Part shown: piece after piece, positions 9,789 through 20,301 of the stretch
How the letters are laid out: every line of letters begins with the position of its first letter
Position numbering within the stretch: the stretch's first letter is position 1
Assembly (NCBI RefSeq): GCF_017921815.1
Contig: NZ_JAGEMM010000005.1
Coordinates: forward strand, 1-64,000
From: Microvirga antarctica
GTDB lineage: Bacteria; Pseudomonadota; Alphaproteobacteria; Rhizobiales; Beijerinckiaceae
DNA: 64,000 bases
Direction of reading: 5' to 3'
The notes under the pieces: generated by a model
What the model was told of the DNA's origin: nothing
The model's input: only the letters and a program-made list of their open reading frames with translations
Database searches by the model: none
Translations under genes and position numbers: made by a program

Positions 9789-10010
9789 ATGGGCCAGATG
9801 CCAAAAGAGGGCGAGATCCCAAAAGACGACAAGCCTGAAGGTGAGAGTTCCAACACGTCGCCCCAATCCGGCAAGACGCCCTCGTCTCATATCCAGCCCG
9901 CTGCCGGACCCCACGCCAAGCCGCACCTGACCAACGAGGAGGCGACCCCGGGCGCCGGGAGTCTCGCGGATGCTGGCGATCCGGACGCAACCGGTTCAAC
10001 CGGCGGCTGA
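9789..10010 (+). CDS. Small Pro/Gly-rich disordered protein
   Basis: A 73-residue protein of unknown function, rich in Pro, Gly, Ser, Lys and Asp, with no hydrophobic core, cysteine or targeting signal; it is predicted to be intrinsically disordered. It begins three bases after the stop of the previous small gene without a clear Shine-Dalgarno, suggesting translational coupling. Like its neighbour it ends in a Gly-rich tail (STGG). The shared composition suggests the pair act together, but there is no evidence for a specific role. A bidirectional terminator follows. Confidence 0.5.
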   Translation: MGQMPKEGEIPKDDKPEGESSNTSPQSGKTPSSHIQPAAGPHAKPHLTNEEATPGAGSLADAGDPDATGSTGG

Positions 10011-10026
10011 CAGCCAGCCATCAGAC

Positions 10027-10065
10027 AAAAAAAGGCCGCCCGCGGGATCCGAGGGCGGCCTTTTT
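10027..10065. terminator. Bidirectional terminator between small gene and typA
   Basis: GGCCGCCC (10034-10041) pairs with GGGCGGCC (10053-10060). The stem is flanked by A7 on the left and T5 on the right, so it can end transcription of both the plus-strand small genes and minus-strand typA. Confidence 0.9.
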
Positions 10066-10082
10066 CATGACTGACGAAATGC

Positions 10083-11915
<1,833 letters not shown>

Positions 11916-12123
11916 GAGAGTCTTTCGAGGCTTTCAAAGCAAAATGGCCCGGTTCGCGGTGGATACTCCCCGCGCCCCTGGCTCGAACCGGGCGGAAATC
12001 TGTTGCGTTGCAATATAGTGCCGAGAGAGCGGCCGCAATAGGGCGGGCGGGAGATTCTGGCAAGAGGGGGGGCGGGGGCTTGATCCTACGGGCCAAGCGT
12101 CTCGCCGAAGGTTGACGATGACC

Positions 12124-12163
12124 TTGATCTCACCGTCAGATGAGGTATCTTCATTGTAGATAC
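12124..12163 (+). promoter_or_regulatory. Candidate mazEF promoter with overlapping operator
   Basis: TTGATC (12124-12129) and TATCTT (12146-12151) form a -35/-10 pair with a 16-base spacer. The inverted repeat GTATCT-N7-AGATAC (12145-12163) covers the -10, and a nested TTGTA-GA-TACAA sits at 12154-12165. The layout suits autoregulation by an antitoxin, which is the rule for mazEF-type operons. Confidence 0.45.
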
Positions 12164-12191
12164 AAGTGTGGTGGGCAGGTATGAGAAGGCG

Positions 12192-12434
12192 ATGATCGTT
12201 CATTTTGCGAAATGGGGCAACAGCGTTGCGCTCCGCATCCCAAGTGCCTTCGCGCGCCAAATTCACGCGGTCGAAGGCACTTCCGCCGATCTCACGATCG
12301 AGAACGGTAGGTTAGTCATCACTCCTGCGGAGAATGTACCGGTCTACACTCTCGCAGATCTCCTGGCGGAAATGACACCCAAGACCATCCATGATGAGAC
12401 TGACACCGGTGTGGCGGTCGGCAATGAGTTCTAG
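12192..12434 (+). CDS. mazE: MazE/AbrB-type antitoxin
   Basis: An 80-residue swapped-hairpin (AbrB-fold) protein. The start is ATG 12192, preceded by GAGAAGG; MIVHFAKWGNSVALRIP is the classic MazE DNA-binding strand-loop. The C-terminal ~35 residues (TLADLLAEMTPKTIHDET) are acidic and likely wrap and neutralise the toxin. The coding sequence overlaps the toxin gene by 11 bases. Codons rare in this window (AGG, TTA, GTA) cluster here, consistent with horizontal arrival. Confidence 0.88.
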   Translation: MIVHFAKWGNSVALRIPSAFARQIHAVEGTSADLTIENGRLVITPAENVPVYTLADLLAEMTPKTIHDETDTGVAVGNEF

Positions 12435-12774
12435 TTCGGCCTATTGCCCCGATGCGGGAGACCTCATCTGGTTGACTTTCAATCCCCAGGCGGGCCGTGA
12501 GCAGAATGGCCGCCGCCCGGCGCTTGTTTTGTCGCCTCGCAGCTACAACGCGCTGTCCCGCCTTTGCGTCCTTTGCCCGATCACCAACCAGGGCAAGGGA
12601 TACCCCTTCGAGGTTCCGCTCCCGACCGGTGCGTCTGTCACGGGCTTTGTCCTCTCGGATCAGGTCAAGAGCCTTTCCTGGGTAGACCGTGACGCAGCGT
12701 TTATCGCCACCGCGCCAGCGCCCGTCGTTTCGCACGCGCGGGCGAAGATAAAGGCGCTGCTTCAGATTGCCTGA
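12424..12774 (+). CDS. mazF: MazF/PemK-type endoribonuclease toxin
   Basis: A 116-residue type II toxin of the MazF/PemK family, an mRNA interferase. The start is ATG 12424, overlapping mazE; an upstream in-frame ATG at 12391 lies inside mazE. Family marks are the PDAGDLIWLTFNPQAGREQNG segment (shortened here), RRPALVLSP, CPITNQGKGYPFEV, and SDQVKSLSW with the conserved Asp/Lys region. The length and fold pattern are normal, so it looks intact. The cleavage sequence cannot be predicted. Confidence 0.9.
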   Translation: MSSSSAYCPDAGDLIWLTFNPQAGREQNGRRPALVLSPRSYNALSRLCVLCPITNQGKGYPFEVPLPTGASVTGFVLSDQVKSLSWVDRDAAFIATAPAPVVSHARAKIKALLQIA

Positions 12775-12780
12775 CCGCCT

Positions 12781-12810
12781 CCACTGCAGCCTCTAGACCG
12801 GCTGCAGTGG
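12781..12810. terminator. Inverted repeat between mazF and MOSC gene
   Basis: A perfect 11-bp stem, CCACTGCAGCC and GGCTGCAGTGG with an 8-nt loop, spans the end of the MOSC gene and the mazF 3' side. It has no T tract, so it may be a weak or Rho-assisted bidirectional stop. Confidence 0.45.
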
Positions 12811-13335
12811 CCGATGCGGTTCAGCCGGCCATGCGGCTTGGATCCGGTCACCGGATCGAATTTCGCCATCGGCCAGCACGATTGCCATTACGCCAGCCTT
12901 GCGGATCAGGGCGCCGTTGCTGTCGCGGTCGAGGACCGCAGCCATGAGGCCGGGCTGGAAGCGGTCGAGCTGGAGACAGGGGTTACGCAGGCCGGTCACC
13001 AGAACCCGGGCTGTTGACCCGAGGCTGAGGACGGTCCCGGTCGGCAGGCCCAGAAGGTCGATGCCGCGTGTCGTGACATTCTCGCCCATGTCGCCGGGCG
13101 CGACCGAAAAGCCCTGCGCGGCCAGTTCATCCAGCAACTCGCCGTGCATCAGATGGACCTGCCGCAGGTTGGGCTGGGTCGGGTCCTTGGCGACCCGCGA
13201 GCGGTGCTTGACCGTCTCGCCCGCATGGGCGTCACCCGCCACTCCGAGCCCGGCCAGAAGCCGGATGGATGGTGCATTGGCTTTGCTGAACGTGTGGCCC
13301 GGGCCGAGGCTGACGGCGGCGACGACCGCATTCAT
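12793..13335 (-). CDS. MOSC domain-containing protein
   Basis: A 180-residue stand-alone MOSC domain, a fold used for sulfur transfer and molybdenum-cofactor-linked reactions. Seen are GVAGDAHAG, VHLMHGELLDEL, GDMGENVTTRGIDL and TGLRNPCLQLDRF with the conserved Cys that would carry sulfur. It starts two bases after the argG stop, so it is probably the second gene of an argG transcript; no functional link to arginine synthesis is evident. The substrate is unknown. Confidence 0.85.
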   Translation of the reverse strand: MNAVVAAVSLGPGHTFSKANAPSIRLLAGLGVAGDAHAGETVKHRSRVAKDPTQPNLRQVHLMHGELLDELAAQGFSVAPGDMGENVTTRGIDLLGLPTGTVLSLGSTARVLVTGLRNPCLQLDRFQPGLMAAVLDRDSNGALIRKAGVMAIVLADGEIRSGDRIQAAWPAEPHRPLQPV

Positions 13336-13337
13336 GG

Positions 13338-14570
13338 TTACAACCCGAGCTTCTTCTTCCGCTGTGCCAGCGTCCGCAGGCGCAGCGCGTTCAGCTTGAT
13401 GAAGCCCGCCGCGTCGCGGTGGTCGTAGGCGACGGCGCCTTCCTCGAAGGTGACGAGGTCCTGGTCGTAGAGCGAGTAGGGGCTCTCGCGGCCGATGAGG
13501 TGGACGCCGCCCTTGTAGAGCTTGAGCGTGACCTCGCCGGTGACGAATTCCTGGCTCTTGTCGATCAGCACCTGCAGCATCTCGCGCTCCGGGCTGAACC
13601 AGAAGCCGTTATAGATCAGCTCGGCGTATTTCGGCATGAGCTCATCCTTGAGATGGCCCGCGCCGCGGTCGAGGGTGATCGACTCGATGCCCCGATGCGC
13701 CAGCGCCAGGATGGTGCCTCCCGGGGTCTCGTACATGCCGCGGCTCTTCATGCCGACGAAGCGGTTTTCCACCAGATCGAGCCGGCCGATGCCGTTGAGG
13801 CGGCCCAACGCGTTGAGCTTGGCCAGGAGGTCGGCCGGGCCCAGTTTCTGGCCGTCGATGGCGACGGGGTCGCCCTTGAGGAATTCGATTTTGATCACGG
13901 TCGGCGTGTCGGGGGCGGATTCCGGATCGTTGGTGCGCGAATAGACATAGTCCGGCACCTCGACCGCCGGGTCCTCCAGCACCTTGCCCTCGGACGAGGC
14001 GTGCAGGAGGTTGGCATCGACCGAGAACGGAGCGTCGCCGCGCTTGTCCTTGGCGATCGGGATCTGGTTCTGTTCGGCGAAGGCGATGAGCTGCTCGCGG
14101 GAGCGCAGGTCCCACTCCCGCCAGGGCGCGATGACGGTGACGTCGGGCTTCAGGGCATAATAGCCGAGCTCGAACCGGACCTGGTCGTTGCCCTTACCGG
14201 TGGCGCCGTGGGCCACCGCATCGGCGCCGACGCGCTCGGCAATCTCGATCTGCTTCTTGGCGATGAGCGGGCGGGCGATGGAGGTGCCCAGCAGGTAGAG
14301 CCCTTCATATTGCGCATTGGCCCGGAACATCGGGAAGACGTAGTCGCGCACGAATTCGTCGCGCAGGTCCTCGATGAAGATATTTTCTGGCTTGATGCCC
14401 AGCAGCAGCGCCTTCTGACGCGCGGGCTCCAGTTCCTCGCCCTGGCCGAGATCGGCCGTAAAGGTCACGACCTCGCAGCCATAGGTGGTCTGCAGCCACT
14501 TGAGGATGATGGAGGTATCGAGGCCGCCCGAATAGGCGAGCACGACCTTTTTGACGCGCGTCTGAGCCAT
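13338..14570 (-). CDS. argG: Argininosuccinate synthase
   Basis: A 410-residue enzyme that joins citrulline and aspartate using ATP in arginine synthesis. The start is the ATG giving [10 protein letters not shown]; the open frame extends 54 codons upstream but lacks similarity there. The ATP PP-loop is [15 protein letters not shown], followed by [19 protein letters not shown] sequence and [15 protein letters not shown]. The C-terminus ends RKKKLGL. A MOSC gene follows at two bases. Confidence 0.97.
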   Translation of the reverse strand: MAQTRVKKVVLAYSGGLDTSIILKWLQTTYGCEVVTFTADLGQGEELEPARQKALLLGIKPENIFIEDLRDEFVRDYVFPMFRANAQYEGLYLLGTSIARPLIAKKQIEIAERVGADAVAHGATGKGNDQVRFELGYYALKPDVTVIAPWREWDLRSREQLIAFAEQNQIPIAKDKRGDAPFSVDANLLHASSEGKVLEDPAVEVPDYVYSRTNDPESAPDTPTVIKIEFLKGDPVAIDGQKLGPADLLAKLNALGRLNGIGRLDLVENRFVGMKSRGMYETPGGTILALAHRGIESITLDRGAGHLKDELMPKYAELIYNGFWFSPEREMLQVLIDKSQEFVTGEVTLKLYKGGVHLIGRESPYSLYDQDLVTFEEGAVAYDHRDAAGFIKLNALRLRTLAQRKKKLGL

Positions 14571-14765
14571 GGGTGTGTTCCAGCAATGAATGACGTGTCG
14601 CGGCTTAGCCGGGAAGCCGGGCCGGTGCAATGGGGAACGGGCCAGACCCATCCGGCAGGCTGCCCCGGCCTTGCCGTCATTCCCGGGCCGCCGTGCTCCC
14701 ATGCCGCCACAACCCTTGCTCCGGCCCGCCAAACGGATGACGGTGCGCGGCTTAAGGAGATGCCC

Positions 14766-15398
14766 ATGGCCCAGCGCCCGACCCTTGAATTCTGGTACGA
14801 TTTCGCCTCGACCTACTCGTACCTGACGGCCATGCGCATCGAGGCCGCCACCGAAATGGCCGGGGTGGACGTGCTCTTTCGGCCGTTCCTGCTCGGGCCG
14901 ATCTTCGCAGCCCAGGGCTGGACCTCCTCGCCCTTCAACCTCTTTCCCGGCCGTGGCCGCTACATGTGGCGCGACATGGAGCGGGAGGCGGCCCGCCTGC
15001 GCATCCCGTTCTACCGTCCCAACCCCTTCCCCCAGAACAGCCTGCTGGCCGCCCGGGTGGCCCTGGTCGGATCGGACCGGGGCTGGACGCCGGCCTTCAC
15101 GCGCATCGCCTTCACGGAAGAGTTCGGCAACGGGCGCGATATCGCCGAACGGGAGGTCATCGCCGATATCCTGTCGGGGCTGGGTCTCGATGCAACGGCC
15201 GTTCTTGCGGACGCGGAAGCCGACACCAACAAGCTGCGCCTGCGGCGGATCGGCGAGGAGGCGCAGGCGCGCGGCGTGTTTGGCGCCCCCACCCTGATCG
15301 CCGAGGACGGCGAGATGTTTTGGGGCAACGACAGGCTCGAACGCGCGCTGGAATGGGCGGTCGACGACCGGGCGCGGCGGGCCGATTTCCCGGTCTGA
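14766..15398 (+). CDS. DsbA-family 2-hydroxychromene-2-carboxylate isomerase-like protein
   Basis: A 210-residue thioredoxin-fold, kappa-GST-like protein. The N-terminal [14 protein letters not shown] carries the serine that in this family replaces the redox cysteines and contacts glutathione; GVFGAPTLI is the conserved cis-Pro region near residue 175. AAGGAG lies six bases before ATG 14766, favouring it over ATG 14760. The natural substrate is unclear: the name reflects naphthalene-pathway relatives, but no aromatic degradation genes are nearby. It is divergent from argG. Confidence 0.85.
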   Translation: MAQRPTLEFWYDFASTYSYLTAMRIEAATEMAGVDVLFRPFLLGPIFAAQGWTSSPFNLFPGRGRYMWRDMEREAARLRIPFYRPNPFPQNSLLAARVALVGSDRGWTPAFTRIAFTEEFGNGRDIAEREVIADILSGLGLDATAVLADAEADTNKLRLRRIGEEAQARGVFGAPTLIAEDGEMFWGNDRLERALEWAVDDRARRADFPV

Positions 15399-15727
15399 GG
15401 AGGCCAGCCGTCGCTGCGGAACAAGCTCAGGGCGACAGGCGCTCCCGTGCGCTTGTTTCCGCTCGCATTTTGCAGTAAACGACGCTCCTATCCGACAAGA
15501 CGCCAGCGGGCATGATCCACGGGGCGACGCGACAGCGCGTCCCGGTCATGCCCAGTCCTGAAGGAAAAGCGTTTCCAGCCGTCGATTGAGACACACCGGC
15601 CCGCCCTTCGCGGCGGCATGCCGGGGACCTGGCCCGACAGGGGCATCCCCGGCAACGGCGACTGGAAGCGGCCCGTCACACGAGCCGCCGGTGGAGCCCC
15701 TTAAAGTTGGGCCGTTCAGGAGAACCA
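15399..15727 (+). other. rpsA leader/intergenic region with serial hairpins
   Basis: No gene is visible. At least five stem-loops are readable on the plus strand. GGGCATGA/TCATGCCC (15508-15553) has an inner ACGCG-acag-CGCGT helix. The others are GGAAA-agcg-TTTCC (15563-15576), CCGCC/GGCGG (15601-15615), GCCGGGGA/TCCCCGGC (15620-15653) with inner CCTG/CAGG, and GCGGC/GCCGC (15668-15688). This looks like a structured 5' leader of rpsA, perhaps for S1 autoregulation. The cmk gene commonly found before rpsA is absent. Confidence 0.5.
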
Positions 15728-17434
15728 ATGTCTGCAGCTACACAATATTCGCCGAGCCGTGACGATTTCGCAGCCCTGCTCGAAGAGTCGTTTCTGACGA
15801 ACGAGATCAGCGAAGGCTCAGTCGTCAAGGGCATCGTGGTCGCGATCGAAAAAGACGTCGCGGTCATCGATATCGGCGCCAAGACGGAAGGGCGCGTCGC
15901 CCTCAAGGAATTCGCGGGCCCCAACCGGGACCAGACGGTCAGCGTCGGCGATGAGGTTGAAGTCTATGTCGAGCGCATCGAGAACGCGCTGGGCGAGGCC
16001 GTCATCTCCCGCGACAAGGCCCGCCGCGAAGAAAGCTGGGTCAAGCTCGAGAAGGCCTTCGAGGCCGGCGAGCGTGTCAACGGCGTCATCTTCAACCAGG
16101 TCAAGGGCGGCTACACGGTCGATCTCGACGGCGCCGTGGCGTTCCTGCCGCGCTCGCAGGTCGACATCCGCCCCGTGCGCGACGTCACCCCGCTCATGGG
16201 CGTCAGCCAGCCGTTCCAGATCCTCAAGATGGATCGTCGCCGCGGCAACATCGTCGTGTCGCGCCGGACCGTTCTCGAAGAGAGCCGCGCCGAGCAGCGC
16301 TCCGAGCTCGTGGCCAACCTCGAAGAGGGTCAGGTCATCGACGGCGTGGTCAAGAACATCACCGAATACGGTGCGTTCGTGGATCTCGGCGGCATCGACG
16401 GCCTGCTCCATGTCACCGACATGGCCTGGCGTCGCGTGAACCATCCGTCCGAGGTCGTGACCATCGGCCAGACCGTCAAGGTCAAGATCATCAAGATCAA
16501 CCACGAGACGCACCGCATCTCGCTGGGCATCAAGCAGCTTCTCGCCGATCCGTGGGAGGGCATCGCCGCCCGCTACCCGGTCGGAGCAAAGCTCAAGGGC
16601 CGCGTCACCAACATCACCGATTACGGCGCGTTCGTGGAACTGGAGCCGGGCATCGAAGGCCTGATCCACGTCTCCGAAATGTCCTGGACCAAGAAGAACG
16701 TCCACCCGGGCAAGATCATCTCCACCTCGCAGGAGGTTGAGGTCGTGATCCTCGAGGTCGATCAGGTGAAGCGCCGCATCTCGCTCGGCCTGAAGCAGAC
16801 GCTTCAGAACCCGTGGGAGGCGTTCGCCGAACTGCATCCGGTCGGCTCCGAAGTCGAAGGCGAAGTGAAGAACAAGACCGAGTTCGGTCTCTTCATCGGC
16901 CTCGAGAACGACGTCGACGGCATGGTCCACCTCTCGGACCTCGACTGGAACCGTCCGGGCGAGCAGGTCATCGACGACTTCAAGAAGGGCGACATGGTCC
17001 GCGCCCAGGTTCTCGACGTGGACGTCGAGAAGGAGCGCATCTCGCTCGGCATCAAGCAGCTCGGGGGCGACCCCTTCGCGGAAGCCGGCGAGATCAAGAA
17101 GGGCCAGATCGTCACCTGCGAGGTTCTCGAGGTGAAGGATGGCGGGATCGAGGTGAAGATCGTCGACACCGACCTCTCGACCTTCATCAAGCGCAATGAG
17201 CTGGCCCGCGACCGTGGCGACCAGCGCCCCGAGCGTTTCGCCCCCGGCGAGAAGCTCGATGCCCGCGTCACGCAGTTCGACCGCAAGGCGCGCCGCGTCA
17301 CCCTCTCGATCAAGGCCCTCCAGGTCGCGGAAGAGAAGGAAGCGATTGCGCAGTTCGGTTCGAGCGATTCCGGCGCATCGCTGGGCGACATCCTCGGCGC
17401 GGCTTTGAACAAGGCCAAGACCGACAAGAAGTGA
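15728..17434 (+). CDS. rpsA: 30S ribosomal protein S1
   Basis: A 568-residue ribosomal protein that recruits mRNA to the 30S subunit. It has six consecutive S1/OB-fold repeats; the best are marked by GxxxxGxVKNITEYGAFVDLGGIDGL-type sequence (e.g. near residues 205, 290 and 380) and repeated HRISLGIKQL, RRISLGLKQT and ERISLGIKQL endings. The start is ATG 15728 (MSAATQYSP). A long hairpin-rich leader precedes it and a strong terminator follows, so it is likely monocistronic. Confidence 0.97.
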   Translation: MSAATQYSPSRDDFAALLEESFLTNEISEGSVVKGIVVAIEKDVAVIDIGAKTEGRVALKEFAGPNRDQTVSVGDEVEVYVERIENALGEAVISRDKARREESWVKLEKAFEAGERVNGVIFNQVKGGYTVDLDGAVAFLPRSQVDIRPVRDVTPLMGVSQPFQILKMDRRRGNIVVSRRTVLEESRAEQRSELVANLEEGQVIDGVVKNITEYGAFVDLGGIDGLLHVTDMAWRRVNHPSEVVTIGQTVKVKIIKINHETHRISLGIKQLLADPWEGIAARYPVGAKLKGRVTNITDYGAFVELEPGIEGLIHVSEMSWTKKNVHPGKIISTSQEVEVVILEVDQVKRRISLGLKQTLQNPWEAFAELHPVGSEVEGEVKNKTEFGLFIGLENDVDGMVHLSDLDWNRPGEQVIDDFKKGDMVRAQVLDVDVEKERISLGIKQLGGDPFAEAGEIKKGQIVTCEVLEVKDGGIEVKIVDTDLSTFIKRNELARDRGDQRPERFAPGEKLDARVTQFDRKARRVTLSIKALQVAEEKEAIAQFGSSDSGASLGDILGAALNKAKTDKK

Positions 17435-17484
17435 GCGGGCCTCACCGGCCTGTCGCCCCGGGGACATTCCCGGGGCACGCTTTC

Positions 17485-17514
17485 AACCCGCGCGAGTCAT
17501 CGCGCGGGTTTTTT
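17485..17514 (+). terminator. Intrinsic terminator after rpsA
   Basis: A perfect 10-bp stem AACCCGCGCG-agtcat-CGCGCGGGTT runs into a T tract. A second hairpin, GCCCCGGG/CCCGGGGC, precedes it at 17455-17476, giving a tandem stop. Confidence 0.93.
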
Positions 17515-17641
17515 GTTGCCGCCAAACAAATCCGCCGGGCCGCGCCGCGGAGCAGGCTTCGTGGAAATTCGTTTCAACAGAATCGAAAACCGCTCTAGGG
17601 TGCGCCCGAACGCCCGCCCATCGACTCGACGAGACCCATCC

Positions 17642-18604
17642 ATGATCGACGCCGAAGCCATTGCCGACCGCCGCCGCCTTCGCCGCAAGCTCAGCTTCTG
17701 GCGCGTGGTCGGCATTCTCGCCCTGGTGCTGGCCATCGGGACGGCCGGGTTCTTCGCATCCCGTCGCCTTGGCTGGACGGAGGCGGGGCCGCATGTGGCG
17801 CGGATTTCCGTCACCGGCGTCATCACGGGCAATCAGGCGATGGCCGATCTCATGGAGCGGGTCGGCAGGGCGCGGTCCGTCGTGGGAGTCGTGGTGTCCA
17901 TCAACAGCCCGGGCGGCACCACCACCGGCTCGGAAGAGCTCTTCCGCAATATCCGCAGCCTGGCCGCCCGCAAGCCCGTGGTGGCGTTCGTGGACGGCAC
18001 GGCGGCGTCGGGCGGCTACATCACGGCAATCGCCGCCGACCACATCGTGGCGCGCGAGACCTCGCTGGTGGGCTCCATCGGCGTGCTGTTTCAATACCCG
18101 GACGTGTCCGCCCTGTTGGATCGCGTCGGCGTCAAGATGGAGACGATCAAATCGGCTCCTCTGAAAGCCGAGCCCAACCCGTTCCAGCCGACGAGCCCGG
18201 AGGCCCGCGCCGCCATCGATTCGGTCGTCCGGGACACCTTCGAGTGGTTCAAGCGACTCGTGCGCGAACGGCGCGGCCTGAGCGATGCGGAACTGGCCGT
18301 CGCGTCCACCGGGCAGGTGTTCAGCGGCCACCAGGGCGTGCCGCTCAAGCTCGTCGATTCGGTCGGCGTCGAACGCGATGCGGTCGCCTGGATGGAACGC
18401 GAGAAGGGCTTGCGCGCGAACCTGCCGATTCGGGACTGGAAACCCCGCGACGACAGCCCCCTCTCGCTTTTCACCATGGCCGCATGGGGTTCCGATCTGG
18501 TCGGTCTGTCAGGGGTGAGCGAGGTGTTTCGGCGGGCCGCCTCCGGCGCGCAGTCGGCTCAGCTTGACGGTCTCCTGGCGGTCTGGCACCCTTCCGAAAA
18601 ATAA
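17642..18604 (+). CDS. sppA: Signal peptide peptidase SppA (short S49 type)
   Basis: A 320-residue membrane-anchored serine protease of family S49 that clears cleaved signal peptides. The start is ATG 17642 (MIDAEAIADRR). One transmembrane segment at about 22-42 is followed by the protease domain: INSPGGTTTGSEEL, then GTAASGGYITAIAADHI with the nucleophile Ser, GSIGVLFQ, and the APLKAEPNP loop with the Lys base. This is the short single-domain form, about half of E. coli SppA. rpsA-sppA-ihfB is a conserved alphaproteobacterial order. Confidence 0.93.
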   Translation: MIDAEAIADRRRLRRKLSFWRVVGILALVLAIGTAGFFASRRLGWTEAGPHVARISVTGVITGNQAMADLMERVGRARSVVGVVVSINSPGGTTTGSEELFRNIRSLAARKPVVAFVDGTAASGGYITAIAADHIVARETSLVGSIGVLFQYPDVSALLDRVGVKMETIKSAPLKAEPNPFQPTSPEARAAIDSVVRDTFEWFKRLVRERRGLSDAELAVASTGQVFSGHQGVPLKLVDSVGVERDAVAWMEREKGLRANLPIRDWKPRDDSPLSLFTMAAWGSDLVGLSGVSEVFRRAASGAQSAQLDGLLAVWHPSEK

Positions 18605-18630
18605 AGCAGCGTCAAACATATAGCCGATAG

Positions 18631-18939
18631 ATGATCAAATCCGAACTGGTGCTCAAACTCGCTGAGCAAAACCCGCATCTGTATCAACGTGACGTCGAGA
18701 ATATCGTGAACGCGATTCTCGACACGATCGCCGATGCCCTTGCCCGTGGCGACCGCGTCGAATTGCGGGGCTTTGGCGCGTTCTCCGTGAAGAAGCGCGA
18801 CGCGCGAACGGGGCGCAATCCCCGCACCGGCGAATCGGTGTCCATCTCCGAGAAGGTCGTGCCGGTCTTCAAGACCGGGAAGGAAATGCGGCAGCGGCTG
18901 AACCTGCCGCAGAAGGTCCTGAAGACCGCCGCCCAGTAG
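18631..18939 (+). CDS. ihfB: Integration host factor subunit beta
   Basis: A 102-residue DNA-bending histone-like protein; it pairs with IhfA to make sharp bends in recombination, replication and sigma-54 promoters. Seen are [31 protein letters not shown], the DNA-contact arm [16 protein letters not shown] with the intercalating Pro, and [14 protein letters not shown]. It lies 26 bases after sppA. The length fits IhfB well. Confidence 0.96.
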   Translation: MIKSELVLKLAEQNPHLYQRDVENIVNAILDTIADALARGDRVELRGFGAFSVKKRDARTGRNPRTGESVSISEKVVPVFKTGKEMRQRLNLPQKVLKTAAQ

Positions 18940-18986
18940 AAAGAAGGCCGGTCATTCGACAGACCGGACGTTCAAGAGGATTGCCT

Positions 18987-19334
18987 GTGATTCGCTTCCT
19001 GAAGGCGCTTGTCCTTCTGCCCATCGCGATCCTGATCGTGCTGCTCGCGGTCGCCAACCGGCAGATCGTGACCCTGTCGCTCGATCCGTTTTCGCAGACC
19101 GCGCCCGAATTCGCGGTGCCGCTGCCGCTCTTTGCGGTGATCTTCGCCGCCGTCATGCTCGGCGTGGTGATCGGCGGCATCGCCGCCTGGCTCGCCCAGG
19201 GCAAACACCGGCGCGAACGCCGCCGCTACCGGCGCGAGGCGACGAGCCTGCGCTATGAGACCGACCGGCTCAAGGCCGACACACCGCGCGGCACGCTTCC
19301 GGCGGTCCCGCCGTCGCCTTCCAGCCGTCTCTAG
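18987..19334 (+). CDS. lapA: LapA-family inner-membrane protein (DUF1049)
   Basis: A 115-residue protein with two transmembrane helices (about 6-24 and 48-70) and a basic cytoplasmic tail (KHRRERRRYRREATSLR), matching the LapA/DUF1049 family linked to lipopolysaccharide assembly control. GTG 18987 is chosen because AGAGGA lies six bases upstream; an in-frame TTG at 18981 abuts that site. Downstream of ihfB is its usual place. The partner LapB is not in the window. Confidence 0.82.
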   Translation: MIRFLKALVLLPIAILIVLLAVANRQIVTLSLDPFSQTAPEFAVPLPLFAVIFAAVMLGVVIGGIAAWLAQGKHRRERRRYRREATSLRYETDRLKADTPRGTLPAVPPSPSSRL

Positions 19335-19341
19335 ACTGATC

Positions 19342-20289
19342 ATGCGCGTCGTCACCGCAGCCGAGATTGATCGTGTCCTCACCTTTCCGGCTCTGATCGA
19401 GGCGCTCGCCGAGGCGTTCCGCGGCGATATCGCCACACCGGTCCGCCACCACCATGAGATCGCACGCGACGGGTCGGCCGCAACGCTTCTGCTGATGCCG
19501 GCATGGACGGGCGTGGCAGCGCGAGAGGGTTTTCTGGGCGTGAAGATCGTGTCGGTCTTTCCCGAGAACGGCGCGCGCAATCTGTCCAGCGTGCTGGGTA
19601 CCTACCTGCTGATGGACGGCGCCACCGGCGAGCCCCGCGCAGCGCTCGACGGGACCCGCCTGACGGTTTGGCGGACAGCGGCCGCTTCGGCGCTCGCGTC
19701 ACGCGCTCTCGCCCGGCCGGATGCCAGCCGCATGGTGATGGTCGGCGCCGGATCGCTCGCACCCTTTCTCATCCGCGCCCATGCAAGCCAGCGACCGCTT
19801 CGCGACATCAGGGTGTGGAACCATCGCCCGGAGCGCGCACAGGCGCTTGCCACCGCCCTGCGCGCGGAAGGTCTTCCGGTGACGGCGACGGAGGACCTCG
19901 AGGCGGCCATCCGGCAGGCGGATCTCGTGTCCTGCGCGACCTTGTCGGCTGATCCGATCGTCAAGGGAGAATGGCTGAAGCCCGGCGCGCATCTCGATCT
20001 TGTGGGCGCTTTCAATCTGCACATGCGCGAAGCCGATGACGCGGCCCTGCAGCGCGCTGCGATCTATGTGGACACGACAGCTGCCCTGTCGGAAGGCGGC
20101 GACGTCGCGCTGGCCATCCGCAGCGGCGCGATCGGCGAACAGGATGTCCTGGGGGATCTTGCCGATCTCTGCCGAGAGGTCCCGCCCCGCGATCCGAACG
20201 CCATCACGCTGTTCAAATCGGTCGGCACGGCGCTCGAGGATCTGGCTGCGGCAATGCTGGTGTGGCGCAGCCTCCCCCCGACGGCATAG
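19342..20289 (+). CDS. Ornithine cyclodeaminase / mu-crystallin family protein
   Basis: A 315-residue NAD(P)-binding protein of the ornithine cyclodeaminase/mu-crystallin family. The substrate half holds LLLMPAW, GVKIVSVFPENG and the DGTRLTVWRTAAASALAS segment; the Rossmann half holds MVGAGSLAPFLIRAH. Members deaminate ornithine cyclically or reduce ketimines, alanine or pyrroline carboxylate, so exact chemistry is not predictable. It starts seven bases after lapA and ends 12 bases before trpF, so it is inserted in the usual lapA-trpF order and probably shares the transcript. Confidence 0.85.
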   Translation: MRVVTAAEIDRVLTFPALIEALAEAFRGDIATPVRHHHEIARDGSAATLLLMPAWTGVAAREGFLGVKIVSVFPENGARNLSSVLGTYLLMDGATGEPRAALDGTRLTVWRTAAASALASRALARPDASRMVMVGAGSLAPFLIRAHASQRPLRDIRVWNHRPERAQALATALRAEGLPVTATEDLEAAIRQADLVSCATLSADPIVKGEWLKPGAHLDLVGAFNLHMREADDAALQRAAIYVDTTAALSEGGDVALAIRSGAIGEQDVLGDLADLCREVPPRDPNAITLFKSVGTALEDLAAAMLVWRSLPPTA

Positions 20290-20301
20290 ACTGCGCGCAT
20301 C

